Positions 1 to 7,465 of a stretch of 47,873 nucleotides of DNA are shown in pieces. The DNA is taken from the NCBI GenBank assembly GCA_003219695.1, contig QHQA01000109.1:1-47873 (forward strand), given 5' to 3'. Source of the stretch: Verrucomicrobiota bacterium. GTDB lineage: Bacteria; Verrucomicrobiota; Verrucomicrobiia; Chthoniobacterales; UBA10450. The notes under the pieces are model-generated. The model did no database searches and was not told where the DNA came from. It saw only the letters and a list, made by a program, of their open reading frames with translations. Position 1 is the first letter of the stretch. The number at the start of each line of letters is the position of its first letter. A program made the position numbers and the translations under genes.

Positions 1-1703
1 CAGTGAAGGCGCGCGTAGAGATAAGCCAGCCTGACCTCAGCCAAAACAAAGTTCCGATCCAGCGATAACGCTCGCTCGTATAGATCAGCTGCTTTGCGCG
101 CATTTGTTCCCATTTCGTTCTCCGGCTGTCGCTCGACTTCGCGGGCTTGGAGATACAATTCGTACGCGCGGATGTTTTCGGTGGGTGCAGTTTCGTGCTC
201 CTGTTCCTCGCTCCGCAAACCTAATGCTTCGGTCATGCCGCGGGCAACGCGACTTTGCAGACCAAATAGATCGTCATCGCCAGCTTGATAGGTTTCCGCG
301 TGGAGCGTTCTGCCGGTTGGCGCATGGACCAAGTGAGTGTTTACGCGGTATTCGTTGCCCACGTGCTGGAGACTTCCTTCGAGCAATGTTTTAACGCCGA
401 GGGTTTCGCCTTTCTGGGCTGGGGACATGTTGACTAATCGTGGATCAACCACCGAGCCATAAGAGATGACTTTCAAATTAGGATGTCGCGCCAGGCTGGC
501 CAGGACTTCGTCGTGAATACCCTCGCCTACCAGCGCGGTCTGCGCGGCGCCATCGAGCGCGTGAAAAGGAAGGACGGCAATCGACTGCACAGAGGGCCCA
601 CTCGGACTGCGGTTCACATACAGAAGCTTGTAAGTCCCTGCCACGACAAGAAGCGCGGCTACGACTCCAGTCGCGATAAGCGTGTTGCGGCGGAGTTTTT
701 TACCAGGGGTAGCAGTCTGCCGCGTCGGGCCGAGCAGGTCGAGGCATTCAGCGATGGCACGTTGCACTTCGGCGGAAGTGCTAAATCGTCTGCCCGGATC
801 TTTTTCCAGCGTCCGTTCCAGCAGACGGAGAACGCACAGTGGCGCTGATAACTGATCAAAAGGGGGCCGAGACGTGAGCTGACCGTTGATGATCTGGCTC
901 TTCGAGCCGGTAAATGCGGGACGACCAGCGAGCATATACCAGAGCGTCATGCCTAACGAGTAAATGTCGGATCGAACATCGACCGGCTGGTGACGCAACT
1001 GCTCCGGACTGGCGAATTGCAAGGTGCCAGTTGTGCCTTTGCGCGTTGCATCTTCTTCGACCATTTTATTGTCCAACGACACTGCGATGCCGAAGTCGAT
1101 TACCTTGACGAGTAGCTCGCCGGCTTCGGTCCGAACCAGCATAAGATTGCTCGGCTTGATGTCGCGATGAACGAGGCGAAGCTTTGCCGCCGCAGTGAGC
1201 GCAGCGGCGACTTGCGACACGATACGCAGCGCCAATACCGGTTCCAGGGGACCAGCGCGTTGGACCAGTTGCTCCACATTTTCACCTTCGATCAATTCCA
1301 TTGTATAGAAGCACTGCTCGGCACTGGTTCCAAGGTGAAGCACGGAGGCAATGTTTGGATGTCGTAATTGCGCGGCATGCCTGGCTTCGCGCAGAAATCG
1401 CTCGCGCATCGATGAATCCGCGAGCAGCCGCTGATGAATTACTTTCAGGGCAACATAACGGCGCAGGTCCTTATCGAATGCTTTGTATGTCACTCCCATC
1501 CCACCGCGTCCGATCTCAGCCGGCGATCCATCGCTGTGAGTGACAATACGGTAGTGGTCATAGGGCGTGGCCGAGCCAAACGAGGTGGAATCATTTGCGT
1601 TTTTCCCCAGTTGAAGAAGGCAGTGAACGCATCCACTGGCTGGATCGACCGGCCGGCCGCATCCCGGACACCTTTCAGCTGCGTTTCCTGTAGTTGACGT
1701 CAT
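1..1703 (-). CDS. Ser/Thr protein kinase with TolB-like and TPR tail (partial, runs off left edge)
   Basis: The reading frame is open from an ATG at 1703 to the window edge (about 567 codons, C-terminus missing). Residues 12-28 form a Cys4 zinc ribbon (CPGC and CVHC). A Hanks-type kinase domain follows: glycine loop GRGGMG near 65-70, VALK lysine at 87, HRDIKPSN with the catalytic Asp near 181, then DFG and the SPEQ activation-segment end. A single TM helix near 335-355 leads to a TolB-like domain starting SIAVLPF (about residue 372), then TPR-like helices. Known family role: membrane-anchored phosphorylation of Ser/Thr on unknown targets. It lies downstream of an ECF sigma gene on the same strand, separated by a repeat element, a pairing common in Verrucomicrobiota and Planctomycetota. 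The tail is the same module found on the six cyclases at 19-35 kb. Confidence 0.88.
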   Translation of the reverse strand, partial: MTSTTGNAAERCPGCGRPVDPASGCVHCLLQLGKNANDSTSFGSATPYDHYRIVTHSDGSPAEIGRGGMGVTYKAFDKDLRRYVALKVIHQRLLADSSMRERFLREARHAAQLRHPNIASVLHLGTSAEQCFYTMELIEGENVEQLVQRAGPLEPVLALRIVSQVAAALTAAAKLRLVHRDIKPSNLMLVRTEAGELLVKVIDFGIAVSLDNKMVEEDATRKGTTGTLQFASPEQLRHQPVDVRSDIYSLGMTLWYMLAGRPAFTGSKSQIINGQLTSRPPFDQLSAPLCVLRLLERTLEKDPGRRFSTSAEVQRAIAECLDLLGPTRQTATPGKKLRRNTLIATGVVAALLVVAGTYKLLYVNRSPSGPSVQSIAVLPFHALDGAAQTALVGEGIHDEVLASLARHPNLKVISYGSVVDPRLVNMSPAQKGETLGVKTLLEGSLQHVGNEYRVNTHLVHAPTGRTLHAETYQAGDDDLFGLQSRVARGMTEALGLRSEEQEHETAPTENIRAYELYLQAREVERQPENEMGTNARKAADLYERALSLDRNFVLAEVRLAYLYARLH

Positions 1704-1739
1704 TCTCTATGCTTTATTAGGCCGATAGCATTAGAAGCT

Positions 1740-1839
1740 ATCTCATAAATGGTAGGGACGGACCGCCGGGCCGTCCGCCCCATGCGGCGCGCCCGGCTGT
1801 CGCGCCCTACCAAAACCCGCATTTTTTTGTTTATGAGAT
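1740..1839. repeat. MITE-like palindromic element between sigma factor and kinase
   Basis: Ten-base terminal inverted repeats, ATCTCATAAA at 1740-1749 and TTTATGAGAT at 1830-1839, enclose an inner palindrome starting TGGTAGGG (1750) and ending CCCTACCA (1812). The inner unit recurs at 7346, 13976 and 43138; the outer arms do not. It has no coding capacity. It could form a hairpin in the sigma-kinase transcript. Confidence 0.7.
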
Positions 1840-1844
1840 GGCTT

Positions 1845-2579
1845 TTAGACAATCGAACAGAGGTAGCTGATTTCCGCGTCAACGTCGTTTGGGTCGGTCA
1901 GTGTCCTTGCCACTTCGTCGCGCAGCAGTTCGCCGTAGCGCTGGCGCATTCGGTAAAGAAGTGTCTTCACCGCAGAAGCAGCGAGTCCGAGTGAATTAGC
2001 CAGCTGGTTCGTTGACATTCCCACTTCTCCGGCAAGGAACGGTTTCAGAGCGCGGAAAATCGATTCTTTACCTTCGCTTTGGTACCTTTCGCCCAATCGC
2101 TTCAGCGCTTCCCGAACGACGGAAGCCGCCCAATGCGCGTCGAAAGTCGCTTCGGGACTAGGCTGGTTTCTCTCGCCTGCAATGTATTGTAGCTCCGCGG
2201 TTACTTCGTCAAATGGAATGAAAGCAACGGAACCGCCGCGTTTCTGCCTTTTCGCGCGTTCATTTGCATCAACCAGGAAGCGTTTGAGCGAAGTCAGAAG
2301 GAACGCACGAAACTTACCGCGCTTTGGATCAGCGCGATCGAGCCACTGCTTCGACAGAATGTGAGCGAAAAAATCCTGGGTCAAATCTTCGGCATCTTCG
2401 ACGCCATAGCCGCGGCGCCGAATGTAGAAATAGATCGGGCGCCAGTAAATTTTGCAGAGTTCGGCTAGCGCTGCTTCTGCTACTGGAGAGTCGGCTTCGC
2501 AACAATCCAATACCAACTGCCACTGTGTGGTCGCGAATACTTCCGTGCGGTCCACCTCGCTAGTTTGCCGGTTATACAT
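1845..2579 (-). CDS. ECF-type RNA polymerase sigma factor
   Basis: A 244-residue sigma-70 family protein. The region-2 part contains the DAEDLTQDFFAHIL segment (about 65-80) used for core binding and -10 recognition. A second helical block, KFRAFLLTSLKRFL, follows, then a region-4 HTH near 195-225 (MSTNQLANSLGLAASAVKTLLYRMR read as two helices). Its length, about 240 rather than 180 residues, with a long linker, matches the sigma group often encoded beside Ser/Thr kinases in Planctomycetota/Verrucomicrobiota. The kinase gene starts 141 bases downstream on the same strand, so co-transcription is likely. No anti-sigma gene is adjacent; the kinase may be the control partner (inference). Its upstream DNA is a duplicate of the promoter and first codons of the response regulator at 5373-6089. 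Confidence 0.87.
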   Translation of the reverse strand: MYNRQTSEVDRTEVFATTQWQLVLDCCEADSPVAEAALAELCKIYWRPIYFYIRRRGYGVEDAEDLTQDFFAHILSKQWLDRADPKRGKFRAFLLTSLKRFLVDANERAKRQKRGGSVAFIPFDEVTAELQYIAGERNQPSPEATFDAHWAASVVREALKRLGERYQSEGKESIFRALKPFLAGEVGMSTNQLANSLGLAASAVKTLLYRMRQRYGELLRDEVARTLTDPNDVDAEISYLCSIV

Positions 2580-2590
2580 GTATCGCTCGA

Positions 2591-2737
2591 TTACCGCTTG
2601 TCGCGCCCGATCGCGGCCATTCCCTGCTCACCGACACACGTGTCCCCCACCACAAAGACCCTGCATGGTTCTCTGCCCACTCGAACTGGCGCGCCGTTTT
2701 TCACCGGTCGCGAACATAACAACTTTGCCTGGGCCAT
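2591..2737 (-). pseudogene. Truncated 5' copy of the response regulator gene (48 codons)
   Basis: Starting at an ATG at 2737, this frame encodes 48 residues that match the N-terminus of the complete response regulator at 5373-6089: MAQAKLLCSR against MAKAKLLCSR, then GDTCVGEQGM against ADTCVSEQGM. A lost codon and a TAA at 2591-2593 end it just after RDKR. Homology continues upstream through the non-coding region to about 2845. It ends 12 bases before the ECF sigma start codon. It is a relic of a partial duplication and may still act as a short translated leader. Confidence 0.8.
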
Positions 2738-2845
2738 TGCAATCGCTTAATTGCGTATTTTACGAAAATATTTGTAGGACATAACCCACACGATCGGCCG
2801 CGCATCTTTTTCTACGGAAATGGCGTAGCGAAGTTCGCGACAAAA
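2738..2845 (-). promoter_or_regulatory. Duplicated response-regulator upstream region now in front of the sigma factor
   Basis: About 108 bases closely match 6090-6188, the region upstream of the complete response regulator. The match includes the inverted repeat GCAATCGCTTAATTGC (2739-2754 here, 6091-6106 there), an A/T-rich stretch TTTTACGAAAATATTTG and the block TTCTACGGAAA near 2812. The conserved A/T-rich part and hairpin suggest a promoter or operator, but no transcription start can be read from sequence alone. Confidence 0.55.
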
Positions 2846-2879
2846 GAAGAGAATTTTCAGGAGCCGCGATCATCCCCGC

Positions 2880-2999
2880 CGATTGCAAAATTCCACCACA
2901 CGGAGCCTGATTTACGGGCAGTCCCTGTTCACTCACACACGTTTCCCCGACTATCACCGCGCGAACTGGCTTCGGCGCGGCACGAGCCGGCTTTGTCAT
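2880..2999 (-). pseudogene. Second, more diverged relic of a response-regulator N-terminus
   Basis: From ATG 2999 the minus strand reads MTKPARAAPKPVRAVIVGETCVSEQG, split here as a basic leader plus VIVGETCVSEQG. The latter matches VVVADTCVSEQG of the complete regulator at 5373-6089. The frame then loses similarity. This appears to be an older copy of the same 5' fragment, so the locus has captured the leader at least twice. A frame running on to 2760 exists, but nothing supports it as a gene. Confidence 0.45.
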
Positions 3000-3092
3000 G
3001 GGCAACAGCATGCGAGCCCCACGCCGTGCCAGTAAATACGCAGTATTACGTAGGTAGCGCCAATTGTCGGCTAGCGCTGCGTTAAATATTCA

Positions 3093-3746
3093 GCGCCAAC
3101 GGCGCAGCATAGCCATCAGCCTGGGGCAGCGCCCCAGGATTCATGGCAACAGGAAAGCGCGATTCAGTGTCTCAATCCCACACGTATGGCTCGTCGAAAT
3201 CGATGCCATGCCTGCGCAGCAACTCCCGGTATTCCTCCTGAAAGCTGCGAGTGCGATGATGCTGTGGTTGCATCTCGATATATTGCAGCAGGGCCTCGAG
3301 TTGACTCGGGCTTACTGAAAACGCACCATATCCGCGCTGCCAGAAAAAGCCGCGATAGCGAGCGCCAAGTGCCTTGATCCATTTGGAGGAGGTTTTCTTT
3401 ATCTGTTCGGTCAATTGAGCCTGAGAAAAAGTTCGCGGCAGCGTCGTCACAACGTGAACGTGATCAGCAACACCGCCGACGTGCACAAGTTCGGCGCCAA
3501 CATCGCGGCAGATCGTCGCCAGATAAGCATGCATGCGGGGCCCCACGTCGGAACCGAGCCAAGGCTCGCGATTCTTAGTGCTAAAGACAATGTGAAGGAT
3601 GACTTTGCTGAGTGATTGGGGCATGGCCAATCATGCATCGAATTGGCCCAGAAAGTGAATCGCGCTTTCAGCGCTGGCGGTTTTTCTTCGTTTCACGAGT
3701 CCTGGGGCGTTGCCCTAGGCTAGTGGTGAGAGCGCGCCTTCGGCGC
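3093..3746. mobile_element. REP-flanked IS200-like (RAYT) element
   Basis: A Y1 transposase gene is bracketed by mirror-image palindromes: GCGCCAACGGCGC (3093-3105) and CCTGGGGCAGCGCCCCAGG (3120-3138) on the left, CCTGGGGCGTTGCCCTAGG (3701-3719) and GCGCCTTCGGCGC (3734-3746) on the right. A perfect 13-base inverted repeat, GAAAGCGCGATTC (3153-3165) and GAATCGCGCTTTC (3657-3669), lies closest to the gene. Palindrome-flanked single-copy transposases of this sort are RAYTs, which are linked to the spread of REP sequences. The exact element ends are not certain. Confidence 0.75.
3172..3624 (-). CDS. REP-associated tyrosine transposase (IS200/IS605 TnpA-like)
   Basis: About 150 residues from ATG 3624; a TTG two codons upstream is an alternative. 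The N-terminus KVILHIVFSTKNREPWL and the metal-binding DHVHVV (HUH) motif near 60 define a Y1 transposase. The candidate nucleophile is the Tyr in LLQYIEMQ near residue 117, in the usual helix spacing. Such enzymes cut and rejoin single-stranded DNA at hairpins, here probably the flanking REP palindromes. Length is typical for the family and no frameshift is seen, so it may be active. It lies alone between the sigma/kinase unit and the LuxR regulator. Confidence 0.87.
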   Translation of the reverse strand: MPQSLSKVILHIVFSTKNREPWLGSDVGPRMHAYLATICRDVGAELVHVGGVADHVHVVTTLPRTFSQAQLTEQIKKTSSKWIKALGARYRGFFWQRGYGAFSVSPSQLEALLQYIEMQPQHHRTRSFQEEYRELLRRHGIDFDEPYVWD

Positions 3747-3837
3747 TAAAGGCACGAGATGCCCGTAATGACGCATCCGGGCGCAATCTTTTACTCGCCT
3801 GGCGGAGGATACTCGGCTACGATGGGCGGCCTCGAGT

Positions 3838-4887
3838 ATGGCGCGTCGGCTCAGACATAAAGATCTGCGGGCGTTTTCAAACAGCATTCAGTTGCTTTAC
3901 CGAGTGAGCGACCTTGATAGCTTTCCGCGCCGCGTGTTCGAAGCGCTTGGTTCACTCGTCAGGTGCGACTGTTTTGCCTACAACGAGTTCGGACCGGACG
4001 GAGTGCTAAAGCTGCTCCATTGCGAGCCGGAACTGCCCGCAGAATCGACTAACTTTCTGTTGTCGCTCGGACTGGAATTTACCCATGAGCATCCAGCCGT
4101 TGAGTACGTGACGCGCACCGGCTCGGCGGAGCCACTGAAGATCACGGATTTCACCAGCCAACAGAAGTGGCGTCGCACCACGCTCTACAACGAGTTTTTT
4201 CACCCGCTGCGATGCGAACATCAAATAGGCTTTGCGTTTCCGCTTCCTAAGGGGCAGATCGCTCTTGGGTGGAACTGCGCCGGGCGAGATTACTCGGAAG
4301 ATGATCGGCAGTTGCTCACTCTGCTGCGTCCGCACCTGATGCAGGCGTATGCGAACGCGCTGACGCTCGCGCGGATTACCAGCGCCATGACGGGGATGAC
4401 CCGAGCCTGTATCATCGCGGGCGAGGACGGTGCGATCGAATACGCAAGCGCCGCTGCTGTTCACCTTCTTCAGAAGTATTTCGATCTCTCCGCGGAGCCG
4501 ACTCAGTTGCCGCCACAACTTACTCATTGGTTGCTGAAGCCCGCTGGTGTAGGTCAGAAAACCGGTCCGTTCGAAATCGAACGTGACGCCGTGCGCCTCG
4601 TTGTGAGCCTCGCCCGGCGCGACGCCGATGGCACTTGTAGTCTTCTGTTGGAAGAAACGAGCGACACAATTTTGAAAACGCGATTAGTTTCCGCGGGCCT
4701 GACCTTGAGAGAAGCTGAAGTTCTGTTGTGGGTAACGCGCGGTAAGGCGAGCAGCGAAATCGCAGTGATCCTGGGTTCCAAGACGGCGACGGTAAGCAAG
4801 CATCTCGAGCATGTTTACCAGAAACTGGGTGTTGAGAACCGCACAGCCGCAGCGAACGCCGCGTCAAAGCTAATTGCGTCCACTTAG
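3838..4887 (+). CDS. LuxR-family transcriptional regulator with GAF-like sensor
   Basis: 349 residues. The C-terminal 60 residues hold a LuxR/GerE helix-turn-helix: LTLREAEVLLWVTRGKASSE opens it, followed by IAVILGSKTATVSKHLEHVY and KLGVENRTAA. The N-terminal 280 residues look like a GAF/PAS-type sensor (FDLSAE, HPLRCEHQIGFAFPLP, RQLLTLLRPHLMQAY), with no receiver domain or TM segment, so it is a soluble one-component regulator. The same layout is common in Verrucomicrobiota and actinobacterial GAF-LuxR proteins. The ligand is unknown. The ATG at 3838 has only a weak purine-rich stretch (GGAGG near 3805) upstream, so the start is uncertain. It stands alone, flanked by the RAYT element and a dead toxin-antitoxin locus. 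Confidence 0.82.
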   Translation: MARRLRHKDLRAFSNSIQLLYRVSDLDSFPRRVFEALGSLVRCDCFAYNEFGPDGVLKLLHCEPELPAESTNFLLSLGLEFTHEHPAVEYVTRTGSAEPLKITDFTSQQKWRRTTLYNEFFHPLRCEHQIGFAFPLPKGQIALGWNCAGRDYSEDDRQLLTLLRPHLMQAYANALTLARITSAMTGMTRACIIAGEDGAIEYASAAAVHLLQKYFDLSAEPTQLPPQLTHWLLKPAGVGQKTGPFEIERDAVRLVVSLARRDADGTCSLLLEETSDTILKTRLVSAGLTLREAEVLLWVTRGKASSEIAVILGSKTATVSKHLEHVYQKLGVENRTAAANAASKLIAST

Positions 4888-5039
4888 CTCGTAGGAACTT
4901 TGCCTCGTACTGGTACTTGCGCCTAACAATTGGCTCGCGCCGTGCAGAAACGATGAAGCCGGTGGTGAAGAGCGTACGCTTGCCATGACGAGTTCGAGGT
5001 TTATCGGCATTTCATGTCAATTGTTCTCCTCTAAAACGG

Positions 5040-5241
5040 ATGTCCCGCGACGAGAAACTCCGCGCGATGGAGGCGATCTGGGCGGACCTCTCGCAAGACG
5101 AAGATCGATTTGAATCTCCGGCTTGGGCACGAGCAGGCGCTGCGCGAGGCGGCGCACGCCGCGAAGTTTGGAAGGGCGTAGTTTAGCGATTGGGAGGACG
5201 CAAAGAAACGAGTTCGCGAAAAGGCAGCGAAGCTTGCGTGA
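5040..5241 (+). pseudogene. Broken antitoxin (addiction module component family)
   Basis: ATG at 5040 starts MSRDEKLRAMEAIWADLSQD and then ESPAW, the typical opening of the small RelB/ParD-like addiction-module antitoxins. After ESPAW the frame is lost by an extra base (near 5124-5128). The downstream frame continues as HEQALREAAH and then SDWEDAKKRVREKAAKLA, but with an in-frame TAG near 5178. The TGA at 5239-5241 overlaps the GTG start of the toxin relic, the usual four-base overlap of such operons. It is non-functional as written. Confidence 0.72.
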
Positions 5242-5384
5242 GGCTTCGAATACTTAGCCTGGCCGAATCCGATCTTCTCGCCCGTTTCCGGTTCTACGAA
5301 CGGCAAAGCAGCGGTGTCGGTTGGTATTTTCTGGAGACGCTGAGGCCAGTCGCAGCCGGGCAAACTGTTCACTCACATCGATGA
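5238..5384 (+). pseudogene. Truncated RelE/ParE-like toxin
   Basis: From GTG 5238 the frame gives RLRILSLAESDLLARFRFYE and RQSSGVGWYFLETL, matching the N-terminal third of plasmid-stabilisation (RelE/ParE) toxins. It then runs into unrelated codons and stops at 5384 after 48 residues, about half the normal 95. The 3' end overlaps the end of the convergent response regulator gene by 12 bases. With the broken antitoxin before it, this is a dead type II toxin-antitoxin locus. Confidence 0.7.
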
Positions 5385-6089
5385 GGTTGCTGCGCCTAAC
5401 AACTCGCGCGCGCCGCGCTTGAGCGCTTGAGCGTCAGGATAGCGGAGTTTCAATTTGATATGCTCAAAATGCGTCTCCACTGTCCTGCGGCTAATCCCGA
5501 GCTTTTTCGCGATCTCTCCCGGCCTGCGTCCAGCAGCAATCAGTGCAAACACCGCCATCTCGCGATCGCTGAGCGCGTCCACACCATGTGGCAGATCGGC
5601 GCGACGGGCGAACCTCTGGACGGCCAGCGACGTAATCAATGGGCTTATGTAGATCTCACCCCTGGCAACAGTTTCCACTGCACGCAATAGTTCAACTGCC
5701 GATCCGTTTTTCATCCAGTAACCGGCCGCGCCCGCTTGTAGTGCGCGCTCCGAATAGACGCGTTCAGATTGACGCGATACAATCAGGATACGAGTGCGGG
5801 GAAATTCCGTCGCCAGATCTTTGATCCAGCGGATGCCGTCACGATCTTCCAGGAATGGCTCAATCAGGAGAACATCGGGCTGATGTTTCCGGATCAGTTC
5901 GCCGGCGTCAAAGAAACCATGCGCGCCGCCGCAAACTTGATAGCGCTTGTCGCGTCCGACGATTGCGGCCATTCCCTGCTCACTGACACAAGTGTCTGCA
6001 ACCACAACGACCCTGCAGGGTTTTCTCCCCGCTCGAACTGCCGCGCCGTTTTTCACCGGTCGCGAGCATAACAACTTTGCCTTGGCCAT
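5373..6089 (-). CDS. NarL/LuxR-type response regulator with degenerate receiver
   Basis: 238 residues. The receiver domain spans about 24-145 and a LuxR/GerE HTH about 170-232 (LSDREMAVFALIAAGRRPGE, then IAKKLGISRRTVETHFEHIK). In a normal receiver the phosphorylated Asp sits in a DVLLLD segment; here it reads DVLLIE, with Glu77 in its place. The acidic pair near the N-terminus is reduced to AD (Asp32), while Ser105 and Lys127 are kept. The protein may therefore be constitutively active or respond to something other than phosphorylation (inference). A 22-residue Cys-containing N-terminal extension (MAKAKLLCSR...) is unusual. No histidine kinase gene is adjacent. The gene's first codons and promoter were copied upstream of the sigma factor at 1845-2579. 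Confidence 0.85.
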   Translation of the reverse strand: MAKAKLLCSRPVKNGAAVRAGRKPCRVVVVADTCVSEQGMAAIVGRDKRYQVCGGAHGFFDAGELIRKHQPDVLLIEPFLEDRDGIRWIKDLATEFPRTRILIVSRQSERVYSERALQAGAAGYWMKNGSAVELLRAVETVARGEIYISPLITSLAVQRFARRADLPHGVDALSDREMAVFALIAAGRRPGEIAKKLGISRRTVETHFEHIKLKLRYPDAQALKRGARELLGAATSSM

Positions 6090-6188
6090 TGCAATCGCTT
6101 AATTGCGTGTTTTACGAAAATATTTGCAGGACATAACCTCGCACGATCGGCGTATCTTTTTCTACGGAAATCGCGTAGCGAAGTTCCC
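6090..6188 (-). promoter_or_regulatory. Upstream region of the response regulator with conserved inverted repeat
   Basis: The 5' leader carries GCAATCGCTTAATTGC (6091-6106; arms GCAAT/ATTGC) directly before the start codon, then an A/T-rich stretch TTTTACGAAAATATTTG. At 6159-6188 lies TTCTACGGAAATCGCGTAGC followed by GAAGTTCCC. All of it is conserved in the copy at 2738-2845. The 6159 block also recurs near 28126, upstream of the MASE1 cyclase. There is no Shine-Dalgarno sequence, and the inverted repeat covers the position where one would be. Confidence 0.5.
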
Positions 6189-6371
6189 GAAAAGCTTATT
6201 AAAAATGCGGCTGGCCCGCCTCGATTTGAACGATTAATTCTTCCTCACAATTTGCCAGGTTAGGCCTGGAGCAAAGGTCTGAGGGACTGTTGTCGAAACT
6301 TCGGTGGCTCGCCCGATTCGAAACCAATGCGTGTTTGCGGAACGTGCCTTCACAGCGCATAACTTCCGCCG

Positions 6372-7346
6372 ATGAAATTCGTTTTGCTCGTTCTCGCATC
6401 CGCTTTCATGGTCGTGCTCGCATTTGCCCAGGAGCAATCTACTCCGCCGCCGAGAGTTTATCCTGTGGCGTTGCCTAACTACGACGAGGAGACGGCGACG
6501 CGGTTGCAGATTTTTTTGGACAACAGCGACTTCGGTCCGGGCAAGATCGACGGAAAGATGGGCGAATTTTTCCGGAAAGCGCTCATTTCGTACAAGCACG
6601 CGCAGGCGATGCCAAAGACTGGCGCAGTCGATCAGTGGATGCTCGATCAGGTGCCGGTCACCTATACAACGTACACAATCAAGGACGAAGACCTGAAATT
6701 GATCGGAGATGTCCCGAGCAGCCACGCCGAGCAGGCGAGATTGAAATGGCTGCCTTACACGTCGCTGCTGGAATTCGTGGCCGAACGCTTTCATTCTGCG
6801 GAGTCGTACATCCAAAAGCTGAATCCGGGGAAAAACTGGGAGCATCTTCAGCCAGGCGAAACTCTGAAGGTGCCGAACGTTTTACCCTTTGAAGTTGAGA
6901 AATTCACCGAGGGCAAGCTCCCTGAGAATCCTGCGTTCGCCACGCGCAAAGTTTTCGTGGACACGTATGAACATCTGCTCGAGGTCTTCGACCACGACCA
7001 GCTCGTCTGTGTGTTCCCAATTACGCCCGGATCGAAGACGCTGCCCGCGCCGGTGGGGACATGGAAAATTCTCGGCGCGACCGTCTGGCCGTGGTTCCGT
7101 TACGATGAAGGCATGCTCAATTACGGTGTGCGCACAGAAAACTATTACAATCTCCCGCCCGGTCCGAACAATCTGGTCGGCGTTCTCTGGATGGGGTTGA
7201 ACAAGCCGGGTATCGGCATTCACGGCACGAACAATCCCGAGACCATTGGCCGCGCCGCAAGCCACGGTTGCATTCGCCTTGCAAACTGGGACGCCGCGCG
7301 AGTGAAAGATCTCGTGAGCGTCGGGAATACGGTAATTATCTTCTAG
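6372..7346 (+). CDS. L,D-transpeptidase (YkuD family)
   Basis: 324 residues with an N-terminal signal peptide (MKFVLLVLASAFMVVLAFAQ). Residues about 38-95 form a peptidoglycan-binding-like domain (ETATRLQIFLDNSDFGPGKI, DGKMGEFFRKAL). Residues about 98-170 look LysM-like (TYTIKDEDL, NPGKNWEHLQPGETLKVPN). The C-terminal YkuD domain ends with IHGTNNPETIGRAASHGCIR, in which His284 and Cys300 are the catalytic pair. Known role: forming L,D cross-links in peptidoglycan or attaching proteins to it, in the periplasm. It is transcribed divergently from the response regulator. A palindromic repeat begins on the last base of its stop codon and may act as a 3' hairpin. Confidence 0.93.
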   Translation: MKFVLLVLASAFMVVLAFAQEQSTPPPRVYPVALPNYDEETATRLQIFLDNSDFGPGKIDGKMGEFFRKALISYKHAQAMPKTGAVDQWMLDQVPVTYTTYTIKDEDLKLIGDVPSSHAEQARLKWLPYTSLLEFVAERFHSAESYIQKLNPGKNWEHLQPGETLKVPNVLPFEVEKFTEGKLPENPAFATRKVFVDTYEHLLEVFDHDQLVCVFPITPGSKTLPAPVGTWKILGATVWPWFRYDEGMLNYGVRTENYYNLPPGPNNLVGVLWMGLNKPGIGIHGTNNPETIGRAASHGCIRLANWDAARVKDLVSVGNTVIIF

Positions 7347-7397
7347 GTAGGGACGGACCGCCGGGCCGTCCGGCGCGCTCGGCGAGCGGGCCCTACC
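7346..7397. repeat. GGTAGGG...CCCTACC palindromic repeat
   Basis: Starts in the stop codon of the L,D-transpeptidase gene and ends CCCTACC at 7391-7397. The inside (GGACGGACCGCCGGGCCGTC) closely matches the copy at 1750-1812. It can fold into a strong hairpin and may work as a terminator or RNA stabiliser. Confidence 0.7.
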
Positions 7398-7465
7398 AGA
7401 TTTTGCCAAAAAAAATTCGCGCGGAATCGCCTGTTCGAACGTCTAGGCTTTAGATCGACCAAACA

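Noticed and set aside
2760-3011. 83-codon minus-strand frame as a real gene
   Set aside because: Only its first 26 residues resemble anything (the response regulator leader); the remainder is the antisense of duplicated non-coding DNA.
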